Positions 46,106 through 57,674 of a DNA stretch of 64,000 nt are shown piece after piece (positions within the stretch are counted from its first letter, which is position 1; each line of letters opens with the position of its first letter). The stretch comes from Marsupella aquatica (Eukaryota; Marchantiophyta), in assembly GCA_973895155.1 (NCBI GenBank), contig OZ316898.1:5642001-5706000 (forward strand), in the 5' to 3' direction. The position numbers were made by a program, and so were the translations under genes. The notes beneath the pieces were generated by a model. That model worked only from the letters and a program-made list of their open reading frames with translations, was not told where the DNA came from and did no database searches.

Positions 46106-49100
46106 GTAAGTCACAACTGGGCATCCTTCATAAAAGTGAAGTGTCCTTTTCCCAAAGTGGTAAGTTGGTGCTCATGCCCAATAACTGAGGGTGTTCTTCA
46201 CAAAAGTGAGACGTCCATTGGAGGTTAGTTTATAATATTTTACCATCTTGGCACTCATTGGCAGTGGACAAAATGGTTTCAGAAAAATTGAGACTTTGTC
46301 AGGTAGTAGATTGGGCATCAGAGAAAATGCTGGAAAATGTGGAGTTGAAACAGACATCCAAAAAGTTGTTTAAATAAATGAACAAGTTTGCTGAAAATTA
46401 GCATTTCACAGTTGGTCGAGACACCTGGAAAAACTACTTGGGGCGTCCTCCTCGAAAGTGAAGCGTCCTTCTAAAGATAGCCCGACAATGTGGATTTGGG
46501 GTGTACATTGAAGGAGTGTGTGTTGAAGGATGGGCAAAACAAACCCCTCAGTCCATCCGGGCTTAACTTTCAATATTAGAGTGACTCATACTAATTTACA
46601 GGCTTAACTCTCAATATGAGAGTGACTCATACTAGCTTATGTAAACAAATAAATTCGATCAGGAATCACACTACTTGTGTATGTTAAGTCACACTATCCA
46701 CAGGTAAATGAAAGTGATGAAAAATTACCAATTTCAGTCAAAAAGATACCAAAGGAGCATGTCAAATCTCACCCGAGCATGTAGAATCAATTTCAGAGCC
46801 AGAGTCAGGCTTTATTTATAAAATATAATACACATCCTGACAAAAATGTCTCCCTATTATGCTCCCTACATTGCTAGTGAATGCCATAGGGTCTCAGTTT
46901 TATGCCCTCTCTTGTGTGTTGTGATTCTTCATGTGCACTCAATACTCAACGTGTGACTGACAGGAACACTACAATTAATGTGACTGAAGTTTTTGAGGAG
47001 CTACTATGAGGAGTAATCTTTGGTAATTTGTACCCTTAGTTCTTCCTGAAAACTAGAGATATTATACAGGCTGGAAAGATCTCTCTTAGACACTTCTAAC
47101 GAGCCCAAGGACAATTATGTTGTATATCACTGATATTGAAGGTCAAAATTTGCTATTTGAATGTTTTTGGAAACGGGAACAATGTCAATTAGTGAAGGTG
47201 TGAAAGGTGTCACTTGTCCATGTTGTTGGAATGCATGTTTTCTTGGCTCAGCCCATGGGAGCATAAATTCCTCTGAAATCCTTCTTTGTGAATCTTACTT
47301 TGTAGTTTCATTGAAGATCATGGGCCAGAACCCCTTGCCATGCAGCCCCGCATGCAGCCTGGCCTGGGCATTCACTGATTCAAATCCATGTGTAATTGGC
47401 TGGGTTAAGGCTGTAATTGCTCCCAAGCATAATCTTTTCAATATTCACTTGTCGGGTTTACACTAATTAAGTCATCCTCTCAGGGACACCCCCCCCCCTA
47501 GGGACACCCCCCCCCCCCCAGCTTGGATAATATCCTGATCTCAAACATTTTGCTTGGATAGGATTGCTAGCTGGAATGGGATCTATCTGAATGTGTATTA
47601 ATTTTGTTTTCAAATTTGTACTAAAACTTCCCCAAAATATGATATTCTCTTTCAAGTATGGTAGATTCTGTCCAAGGGTGATTCTAAGTTAAAACTCCTG
47701 ATGCAATAGGGTTTTTAACCACCACTCTCAATACAAAGTACTCTGGATAATCTGTAATACTAATTTCACATAGAGTACAATTGTCTCCAGCATATCATAT
47801 TTTTGGAAATTTTTAGTATCAGTATCATCTGGTTACTTTCACTACAATACAAGGGTGATCTATGGCTCAAACGTAGATGTTGGTGCAATGTACATTTCAA
47901 AAGAACTGTATCCAAAAGTGGTTCATTTTTTAAGATATTACCAAAAAATATTTTTAGAATATGACGGTCCTATGATGGGAAGTGAGTTTATGAAGCTATT
48001 GTTGCTGCCATTCAGGTGCACAAGAGGAAAACCAGGCCCATGGTTTTGATCATGAAGATGTGCTCCATATTTGGAACACGAGAAATGGAGCCATGTTTTC
48101 TCAATTTTTGAGGCGCCTTCCCGGTTGGGTTGTTTTACATCAAATTGAAACCCATCTCCGAACTATGATTGACATATGCCATTCTGAGAGGAAAAGGAAA
48201 CAACTGCAACTTGCGATCAACCAAGTCCATGTTGTTTTTACCCGTGTTTTTAAGCCTTGGGAGAAAATTGAGAGCCCTCTAACCCTGAATTTTGATGATG
48301 CAGATGGTTGACAAACATCCCATCACTATGAAGTGGCATGACCCTAGACAGGACAGAAGTACCACCCACTGCACTAAGGATGTTAATCATGGGAGTAGCT
48401 CTTGTGACCTTAAAAGTTGGGACCAACCTAGTGGTAGCAATAGGAACAAGGCGGATAACAAGAGTAGGATGGTTATGATTGATAATTCTAGACAGCCCAA
48501 GGATCTTTTGGATTTTCTGCCGCTTGGTAGAAGTAAACATAATACCAATAAGCCTGTTTGGAACACCACTGGGGGCACCATTTGGTGGTTTCTTAGGTTC
48601 CTTGGCCTGACTAGTGGTTTGGGTGTTTTTCTTGCGGTTCTTTGACCCCAGGGTGCGCGGCTCCCTCTCTGTTTCCTTTGCTTGGGTGGCTTTCATCCCT
48701 TTGCCTGATATTGATGGGTTTTCGTGCCCCTTTTAAAAATAAATTTAAAAAAATAAAAATGATGGGAATTGAATGGATGTGCATGCCATTGTGAATTGAG
48801 TTTCCTGACTGGTTAAGGGCTGCCTCTGTTTCTAAGCTGAGAAGGTGGCAAGCTAGTATTTTTGCCAAGCAAGGTGACAGTAGAGTAATCCCCTGAAGTT
48901 TGTTTATCCTTTCCTCAAATTAAAATTCTAAAAGTTTCAGATTTACAATATTGCAATATCCAAACGGCTTTAGGGTTGAGGTTTATGGCATACCTCCCAC
49001 TGTCGTAAGTGACTTGCCACCTGATCCTACTTGGCCCCACATGCACCAGAAAAAATACTAACCAGGATATGAAATGTTCACGTCAATGTGTAGTGCGTGG

Positions 49101-50001
49101 TTATTAAGTCACAATGGAATAAAGTATCTACCATGACACCCTTCCTCAAAAGCTATTCTATCATAGTTAAGTAAGTACACACATTGTAATTTTGAGTTTT
49201 AAAGCATTTTCTTAGTGATGTCATTTTTGTCTTTTCAGCAGTGAGGTATTCAGTACTCTCTTGCATCTGAGAGAAGTCGACTTCTGACAACAGAACATGT
49301 TGAATGTTCAGACTGGTTCTCTCAGCATTGGATACCGTCCTGCTTTTCAGATTCAACCCTGATTTGTATAAGTGCTCCTTTCAATACCGTGCTGCTACAG
49401 GCTGTGTAACAAAATCTGGGCTGTGGGAATCGTCTCAATAGAGCGTCTCGATCATAGTTTACAGTAGTTAACTAGCGAGTTATGGATTATGGACACAAAT
49501 CTAATGTACTTTGAAGTCAGTGTTCCCCAGCTGTTATGGACACAATCCTGATGGACTTTGAAGTCAGTGTTCCACAGCTGTTTGTTCTTAACCGACATCC
49601 AAAAGACATGGCAGTAAGGATGCTTCATAGGCTAGGCACATAGAACTAAAAAACTCTCCTGACTACAAGAATAATTAGATATGGTACGACCAGAACCTTT
49701 TTGCAGCATTGCTAGAGGAGTGAGACCCCTAATGTACCTCAGAAAAAAGTCCACAGTTATCCAAAATGTCTCTCAAGCCATTTGTAAATGTTCATCCTAG
49801 GTACTCTGCGTGCTCATGCGCTGCCATTTGTCATGGCAGAGCAAGTTTGCAAGTTCCTTAGCGCACAGAATTGGTACAATAGCCCTGGTGAGTGGAGAAT
49901 TACTTAAGCACAATCATCGTGGTTGCTAAGGAATGAGAGCATTGCTATGATTTCATCTCTGTACACATGAATGGTGCGCAATGATTTCCAGCTGGAGTTA
50001 T
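46106..50001. other. Repeat-rich spacer without a recognised gene
   Basis: Low-complexity C tracts lie at about 47488-47519, repeated phrases (AGTGACTCATACTA) near 46575-46635, and a ~52-bp diverged tandem duplication at about 49483-49582 (ACTTTGAAGTCAGTGTTCC twice). Two neighbouring frames at 47855-48049 and 48060-48311 (QLQLAINQVHVVFTRVFKPW) may be one broken coding fragment, of no family I recognise. Confidence 0.4.
49483..49582. repeat. Diverged ~52-bp tandem duplication
   Basis: TTATGGACACAA and ACTTTGAAGTCAGTGTTCC followed by CAGCTGTT occur twice in adjacent copies with a few differences. Confidence 0.8.
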
Positions 50002-50138
50002 TGTTGGAACTTTCAACAGCATGGACCGGCTAGGAATTGAACTTAGGACCTCCCGTGTACATCGTAGTGCTCTACCACTGAGCTACAGGCCCTTTGTGGC
50101 TGTATCCATCTTCATTCGAGTGTGGTTCATTTCCAACA
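50002..50138. mobile_element. 137-bp TG...CA mini-element enclosing a tRNA-like domain
   Basis: The segment begins TGTTGGAA and ends TTCCAACA, perfect 8-bp inverted ends of LTR type. Identical GTTAT flanks it at 49997-50001 and 50139-50143, a 5-bp target-site duplication. Almost the whole interior is a tRNA-like sequence on the minus strand (50023-50092). It could be a very short solo LTR that carries a tRNA, comparable in principle to Cassandra elements that carry 5S rRNA. It could also be a SMART-sized retroelement derivative, or a tRNA-derived insertion with acquired ends. Confidence 0.8.
50023..50092 (-). tRNA. Degenerate tRNA-like domain, anticodon GTA (Tyr) if real
   Basis: Read on the minus strand, 70 bases fold as acceptor GGGCCTG/CCGGTCC (six of seven pair, counting one G-T), D arm GCTC/GAGC with loop AGTGGTA, anticodon loop ATGTACA, and T arm CTAAG/CCTAG with loop TTCAATT. 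The internal promoter boxes are well kept: box A TAGCTCAGTGGTAGAGC and box B GTTCAATTC. The anticodon stem is poor (about three of five pairs) and no intron is present, although nuclear tRNA-Tyr genes in plants normally have one. It is therefore more likely a tRNA-derived part of the mobile element than a working tRNA gene. Confidence 0.55.
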
Positions 50139-50345
50139 GTTATTTAGTCAATTAGCATGAAGTTTTTCTCCTTTTGTAACTTGACTAATAATTGACTGTC
50201 CAACATGTCTAGCATTTTTTTATACTACTGGAAGACCTGACTCACTTCTCATCTTTTGATTTCCAATGGGGACTTAACATGATTTCATATCAATCACACA
50301 CGTGTTGCGCCATTGTTAGGAACCTGTGGCGATTCTATGTACACC

Positions 50346-50436
50346 AAGTGGTGTAAGTCAGAGTTTCCTTAGAGGCCAGCGCTGTAACAACGGTTTGTGC
50401 GTCAAGTGCTGTAAGTCAGAGTTTCTTCAAAGGCCC
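50346..50436. repeat. Diverged ~66-bp tandem duplication
   Basis: GTAAGTCAGAGTTTC followed by TTAGAGGCC or TCAAAGGCC occurs twice about 66 bases apart. Confidence 0.7.
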
Positions 50437-50797
50437 CAAGAGAGGACTAGAAAATGAGATGGGCATACATGGAGCGACAAACTAAACCATGCAAAATAAT
50501 GCTGGAATGCTGAAGTTTATCCTCCCCAATCCTTTGTTATCTAAAGGAGAGCTTTTACTCAGTGCAATATTCAGAGGATAAGGCAGACAAAACAAATTTC
50601 AGACGACTCTAAAATTAGGTCAGTTGATATTTCTGCTAAGGATTATGTGTGACGTTACTTTACTTTAGTTACTTACTTCTCTATTTTTGAGTCATTTTGT
50701 AGCATTTAAAATAGTCCAATGGTAACTAATACAGTTACAGTGAAAAAATATGTTATCTCTTTCTTTATATTCTTTTTATTTTTACGGTTAATAGTTA

Positions 50798-51015
50798 CGG
50801 CATAGCGCCCCAAAACTTACCTTGCTTTGGCCACAAACAGGACAGAGTCCCTTTGGATTTACAAGAAACCTGCTCTGTCCTATTTGTCACCATCCTTGAT
50901 GATGTGGCATGGCACCCCAAAAATTACTTTGCTTTTGTCACAAACAGGACAGAGTCCCTTTGGATTTACAAGAAACTTGCTCTATCCTATTTGTCACCAT
51001 CTTGATGATATGGTG
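50798..51015. repeat. ~112-bp tandem duplication
   Basis: Two adjacent units share CACAAACAGGACAGAGTCCC, TTTGGATTTACAAGAAAC, CTATTTGTCACCATC and TTGATGAT. There are only a few mismatches and small indels. Plus-strand frames here are translations of the repeat. Confidence 0.88.
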
Positions 51016-52806
51016 CATCCTAGTGCCAGAGAATTTGCAAGAGACCTCTAATGGGGTCAGTTATTATTTGAAAACTCCAAACTTTATGTATCATCTATCC
51101 TGGAAAGAAGGATCGAAAGAAAACTATGACACATGTTATCAGAACAGTTAGATTGCCCGAAGAGATCCATGGCATGTTTGTTTCAATACAGGTGACTTAA
51201 TGCCGAAAGGATAGCCCCAGTTTAGTTTGTTTTAATTCGGAGGTTTGGGGCCCGTCAATACCAAGCTAGAGGGCAAAAGCCACCCAAGCACAGAGAACAG
51301 AGAGCGACCAGCGCCGGGGGGCAGAAATTTACAAATTTACGAACTTCTGCTCTCTTTCTATTGTAACTAGATTGGATTTTCAAGGTAAGTCCAGTAGTTT
51401 ATCTCAAACACTTCGGATGCTGTAATGTCAACTGCATACAAATTTACAATGAAAGTGGGCACTTCCGGAAAGCCACAATTCAGTGATACAGCGCTTCCCA
51501 ATCGCAGTGGAGGAATAGGACTAAACTGCAAAATGAAGAGGACAAGTGGCTCTGCGGATGCTCACGTAATTGTTCACTTCTAATCCAAGTCATCTTCCAG
51601 TCTGAACCTCAAGAAGGTACTGATCCTGATGACCAACCCAGTGGCACTGGGGATCCTCGTCGGCGATCTTAAGATCGAAGTCATCGGGATTGCCCCCCCT
51701 AATGAAAGCGCAGATCATAAGACGTAGGGAGAGCAAACATGTTTAGTCTCAGGCGTTTCCAATCTTGAGAGATCCCAATTTTGCCGTCAAATGATCGTCA
51801 CTCTACCGCATGTGTTTAACACTCCTCTCACAGCCAAAATCCTGAATATATCAGAATTTGTCCACCTGTTTAGTATCAAACAGACCCATCTTTACTTCAA
51901 TCCAAGTGAAGGCAATAAATATAAACCAAGTCATCAGACGGCAGCCACAAACATATCCAGACTCGACACGACCCACTAGGTTGTTCCGCAGATCAGAAAA
52001 ACACCACAAAGATTTCACTTCCTATCGCCCCAGGGTAATTCTCTTGTTGCCCACTTTTGAAAAACTCCTGAATGTATATACAATAAGGCATTGGCCATAT
52101 TGGTCCGATTTACTGAAAAATAGTTGAAGTTAAACCTCCGGTCTGCAAGAAAGCCCCAAAACTTTCGCAGACATTGCACTCTTGGGTTTGCCAGTTCCAG
52201 GAGTCCTCTGCCCTAATGCGCTGTCACCATCTTATCATCATTGCGTTGCTTTGATAAAGGCGCGAGGAGTAGGTAGGATCGATGATATTCCGTCGAAGAA
52301 GATGTCCAACTTGTGCTCACCAAATGACTTGAAATTCTGCTGTAAATTAGAACAGTGGCCTCCACATCTAACGCTGTCATTCCCAGGAAAACCCAACAAC
52401 TATAATGGTTGCTGTCCAGAATCAAGCTGGAATGATAATTCCTCTAGCCGCAATAGTCATTAGAAGTCACCTCTTGGTTTCACAGGATTTTGGACTTTCC
52501 TGCACAGCCGCCAACACAATGGACCACTGGATCATGATCACAAACTTGACTCCCTTGTTGGTCTAGTTTCACAGCACAGCATATGCTGGAGACTGTTTGG
52601 TCGATCAGAACAGAACCAGGACAGGATAGACATAAATTCTGAGATCAGCACATTGATTGATGCAAAACTTATGCTGGTGTGACTGAACACCCAACTCAAG
52701 ATGCAGCCACAATTCTCATCACTCATGATTCATGTTGAGACTGTTTCCCAAAGGAAGCAGATCTTGGTTCCCCAGCCCCACCATCAAGAACGGAGGAAGG
52801 ACGCTC
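51016..52806. other. Spacer downstream of the TEX2-like gene
   Basis: No gene recognised. Part of it is probably the 3' UTR of the minus-strand gene that ends at 52807. The frames at 51791-52463 have no recognisable domain. Confidence 0.35.
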
Positions 52807-55800
52807 TTAGCCTTGCTGAGCCCGGTCCCGCCATTTTTCTAAAGCACTCTTTCTCTTTTCTTCTATTTTATTTCCCATCTTTTTCCCAAATGTGAGTACT
52901 TTGCCACGCCTACTAGCACGCAGTTGACCTTCAGTCTGCAGCAAACCCATTTCTTCAGGCGGTCTGGTTCCAGAATCACTGTCAGAGGATGATGTTTGTG
53001 CTTGTGCTTGCGAATAAGTGATAACTGGAGGTGCTTCCAGGAGGTCTAAAACTACGGCTTCTGACTCTCTTTGAGACTCGTCCAAAACAAGTTCTTCTGT
53101 TTCTATCAGGGGCGTTGTCAGATCGTATAGAGGCTCTTTTGTCGATGGCCTGACAGGTAAAGACTTACAAGCCAAACTGACTCTTGATGGGGACAGAGGT
53201 GGAGAGCCAAAATCCTCTTGACCGTACTGAAAGTGAATACCTGGGAGACTGTTAGAAGGACCCACACCCGATGCGTCTAATCGGGTGTTGTCTACACTAG
53301 CTTCCCTTCTCAATAGGCTCTCCCGCCGTTCTTTCTGATTACTTTGATCATATTGTTCTCTGTCAGGGACAAATGCCAACGGAATCACATCTCTTGGAAC
53401 CCAATTGCCAGCTTCCGAGATCATCCAGGAGTATGATAAATCCTCACACTGTGGAGCTACCATCGACTCCCTTAAGAGAATCTGCATGGACCACAAAAAT
53501 CTGGTCAAAATCATTCAGTATCTCCTCTCGAATAAGATATGCGCATAAGGAATTGCCTCCAAATACATGATGCAAGCGTTACGGCCTTACTATAAGGATT
53601 AACACCTTCTTTTTACAAGGAAGCTGGACGTGTCGAAGCTTTTGTGATCAGCTTCAGGAGGGAGACCAACCTTTATCTGATTGACAATAAATGCACCAAG
53701 AGGACCACTGTTGATTTTGTGATCTCCGATGCAAGGCTCCGGTAACAGCTCCAAGGCAGGCATTTCTGTGAAACTGAACCAAACACGATCTGAAGGTGGT
53801 GGCTTTATGCGGACTTGAAGAGTACCCTTCAATTGCACAACTCTAATGGTTAACGCCAGTGGTACCTGGAATACCCACAAAGAGATGAGCTACAGCTATA
53901 CCAAAAGTACGACTCGGGTCAATTTCAGTTGTATGTAATTCAAAAATCTCAAAGGAAAATTCAACACCTTTTCACGATCAAAAAGCAAAATTTCTTGATT
54001 TTAGCCGCCTCATACCTTGAATCTATGGGTCACCTGATAATTTAAATAATTAGGTAATCCACAGAAGAGCCCATTTCCAGAAATGATCTACACCCACTCT
54101 AGAACATTAAGATCGCTGAGCAGATCTCAGGATCTGTTCAATAATCCGAAGGTAGATTTTGTGCCCCCTTCTTGAGGAGGACTTACCTCACCTGTTGGTA
54201 CATGAATTCCATGCACCAATCTTGCATAACAAGAGAAAATTCTTGCCCAGCTGAAAGGTGAGAGACAAGACATGCTGACGTCTTCTGCTTTCTGGGATGT
54301 CATGGAGTCTTTCCTTTTTGAACAAGCTTCATCCATCTGGACTGAGAGAGAATGTTTAAATGAGACGAAGAAGTCCACTACATCCATGGAGAAAGAGATC
54401 GAGAGAGGAAGAAAGAAAGAGAGCAACCTGAGAAACCTGCTCTGCAACTCGTGACATCATAGCTTTGACATTTGTTATCGATGACTGCATCCAACCCTTA
54501 CGACTACCTTCTTCTGAACCTCTTACATCAGCTGCCAAGACATTACAAACCACCCAATAGCGCCTGATTACTAAAACCATAAAAATTTCTAAGAGTTAGA
54601 AATCTGCCTGTCCTAATATAGTCAACAATCTTCTTTGAGCCACTGGTCCATCTCGACGCATATTTAATTTTTAAAATCCTGCTGAGAGGCAAGCTCTTTT
54701 CAGCTCGAAGCACTGAATTACATTGTGCATGACACGTTTACAAGTACCCAGTAAGCAAGTAGGCATCAGATATCGTTAGAGTTCCGTACTCTAAAAATCT
54801 GGGTACTTAAACAGAAGAGATCTTTGACCCAGAGCAAATTCGACGTATCAAAAGAATGGTAAAACACCCTTGGAAACTAACCCCCTATCCAAGACATCTC
54901 TCCCGTAACAAGTACTTTTGGCACAGTAAATACCTGGTCTGCTACTAGTTGATGTCCCACCTCCATTTCTCTGGTCCGATGTTGAGCCGCCTTCATCCAC
55001 AGCGATGTGGAAGTCTGTCTTAAGATTCTCGAAGCCCTTGTTTAAGAGGTCCTCGGTAGCTGCTCCAGCTAAGGTTTGCTCAAGACCTTGTACCACAACC
55101 TTCTCTCTTGCATTTGAGTCACGCACATCGATGCGAGTCTCTATGGTGAGAATGGCACCTCCATAATATTCTACATCCGCTTCCAATCCCCAACCACCAT
55201 CGGCTTCCGCAGGGAGCAAGTGAAAATTTTGCGCTAATGGTGGAGAATTGCCCAAATCTAAATGAGTGCAGTTAATTTTGCCTATGTAGCTTGGAGTTGG
55301 CACCTTCGAGAGTTGCCTCTGCATGTCCATCCAACAAACGAGATCAATTACAAACTTCCAAGAGCAACTTAACTTTCCTCCAGTAGCAAGGATGACCAAA
55401 ACCCCTGGAAGTCATAGGTGCAAAACTATTGAGGACACAGAGGACTACAGGTTAGAAATCCTGCCTGAAGAACTGCACGTATCCGGGCTACAACGGCTGA
55501 ACTGTGGTAGAGATCAAAAAAGATCCTCGAAGACAGCATATTCACACAAAGCAGAGACCGCTCTAGACTTTCATTTTGGGGCGCGCTTGTTGCATCTCTT
55601 TCTCCCGTAGACGTAGCCAAGTCATTGTAGGACGCCGTCCTTGCAGCATTTTGGGAAAATTCATCTGGCCCCACCATGTCCCGGACGGAGGTGTCTTCAA
55701 GACTGCCAGTTCTCCCAAGTGTCGGGTCCCCGACTGGATTCGCAGAGGTTCCATTCTTACTACTACCCTCCTCAGTATCACTAGATGCTCTCTTGGAATC

Positions 55801-57674
55801 TTCTCCTTCTTGAGAAAATTTTCCTTTGTTCCCTTTCAGACTTCGCCGAGTTAACTTCTTCCAGAGCAAGCGCTTTTTTGTGATTGCAGCCATCTCAGCT
55901 TTGGGTATCTTCCCTTTCTCGTCTGCTGTACGAGGACCGCTCACCTGAGGGAGCCCTCTCAAAAATGGAAATTGTTGTTCAACTCGAAGCAAGTACTCTT
56001 GGTACTCTTTCTTCAGCTTGAAGTACCAGTCATCAGGATCACTTTCCCAATTGGCGGAGGCACGGAGAACTTCACACCAAGCCTCCTTCTCCCAACCTGT
56101 CTCCAAATATAGCAAGCAGTCATGGGATCCTCCATATACATGTCGACTTCCATTGTGCAGCTTTACAGGGTACTTTTTAGCCCTACACAGCCCACATTGC
56201 ATTGTCAGTTTACTTTCCACCATAAACATCAACCTATCAATCTACTGTGTACTTCATCAGTAAAGTACTCTCGCAATGACTACCAACCTTCAAGACGCGG
56301 GAACTATCGGAGTGCACAGCAAACACTATTCCAACCTCACAAAAAAAAAGGTTTAGTAATTTATTCTAGATCTGAAAAAACGATCATTGATGCCATAAGG
56401 ACCTGCATTCACCATTTGCGGCCGGGATGAGCGGATCCAGAAACGGATACAACGTCGCACCCTTCCAGCAGAATACTCTCCTTGACTCCTTTGCAACTCA
56501 AATGCAATATTCTTCCTTGAAGTCTAGCATACCGCCATACTGGAGCCACGTAAATATAATCCTTCAGAACATCTTTTTTGGACTTCGAATCTTTAGTGCT
56601 GTTTTCCTGATCATTCTTTTGCTCTTTTGCAGCCTTCTCCTTTAAAGCCTTCTCACGTTTAGTGTACATTTTCTTGACGTCACCCTCAGGTAAAGCTGCT
56701 ATCCATACACCACCCTGCAACGCAAAAACCAAAACAAGTCAAACACTGGCTTCGGCTTCGAGCAATAGACAACGACTCACGACTCAAATGGATCACATTT
56801 CACTAGCTCGCACCGCAGTGATCGATCCTGCCATGCATAACAAACTGAACAGAATCAAATTAAGAACTCAGGATATTGTGTGAAGAAGCTCCACGACTGG
56901 TGAACAAGACGGAGTGGTCCCTTGACGTCGTGCAGGGCCGGACGTTGCTTTCACCCCATATATGGCAGATGCAAGAGCGTGAACGCCCACAATGATTCAT
57001 TTTGTAAAGATGTCAACGGTAAAGCGGGATGCAGAATAGGGAGGCCAATGCAGACGACACAATGTACTATGATGAATCGGAGCACTACAAAACATTTATG
57101 TGAATAACAGAGGGACCCAGGATAACCTCAAATGCCTTCCATGCTGAGGAGAGGGGCAGGCATGAATTGCAAAAGGAGAGGAGAGGAGAGGACTCACACA
57201 GCTACTTGACTGCAACAATTTACAGACTTTCGCATTCTTTAAAGCTAATTTCACTAACGCTTCTCATCCAGGACCTTTCAAGATACCATAGATTGCGAAT
57301 CATCCTACAGCGATGACATCAAGCAAATGATGGAGGTAAACAGATCGACGCTTGAAGACCTCAACTAGTCTCCCTCGACCGATACGAGCCCCACTTCGAA
57401 AAGTATCGATTAGTATGAGACGACTTTCCATTTTTTGAACACCACAATACACAGGGTGGTCAACTGAAACGCAAAGAAAGGACGAGAGTAGAACCTGGAG
57501 CGTGAAGAGCAGAGAATTCTCCGGGATTTCCACATTAACAGACGAGGCATGCGGAATGGAAGGTCTGGGGTTCTTCTTCTCAAGGGATCGCAAAACAAGG
57601 AACATGATGACGAGCGCTTCGACCAATACGACGAGCAGCACCCCACTGAGGAAGGCGGATAGGCACCCGAACAT
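52807..57674 (-). CDS. TEX2-like SMP-domain lipid-transfer protein, 7 exons
   Basis: Exons in transcript order: 57674-57495, 56714-56413, 56182-55465, 55318-54934, 54519-54428, 53865-53671 and 53481-52807. In phase they give about 848 residues. The N-terminus (MFGCLSAFLSGVLLVVLVEA) is a membrane anchor. Residues about 60-215 form a PH-like region with YIYVAPVWRYARLQGRILHL and LETGWEKEAWCEVLRAS, and a charged linker follows. The SMP domain spans about 375-645, with VPTPSYIGKINCTHLDLG, GWGLEADVEYYGGAILTIET and IKPPPSDRVWFSF. The tail is Ser-rich and ends in basic helix (KKMGNKIEEKRKSALEKW). SMP proteins carry lipids at ER contact sites; the role here is inferred. Starts at 57827 or 57797 are in the same frame, but 57674 puts the anchor first, as in relatives. 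The exon 3 donor is odd: GC (CAG|GCAGGA), or a weak GTTCTT nine bases earlier. Confidence 0.88.

Noticed and set aside
50023-50092. A functional nuclear tRNA-Tyr gene
   Set aside because: Poor anticodon stem, no intron, and it is enclosed in a TG...CA element with a target duplication. Kept as a tRNA-like domain only.
53599-53670. Continuation of the TEX2-like exon 6 beyond VNQIK
   Set aside because: The donor AAG|GTTGGT gives a join to ILLRES that matches the expected SMP-domain sequence; reading on leads to a stop.
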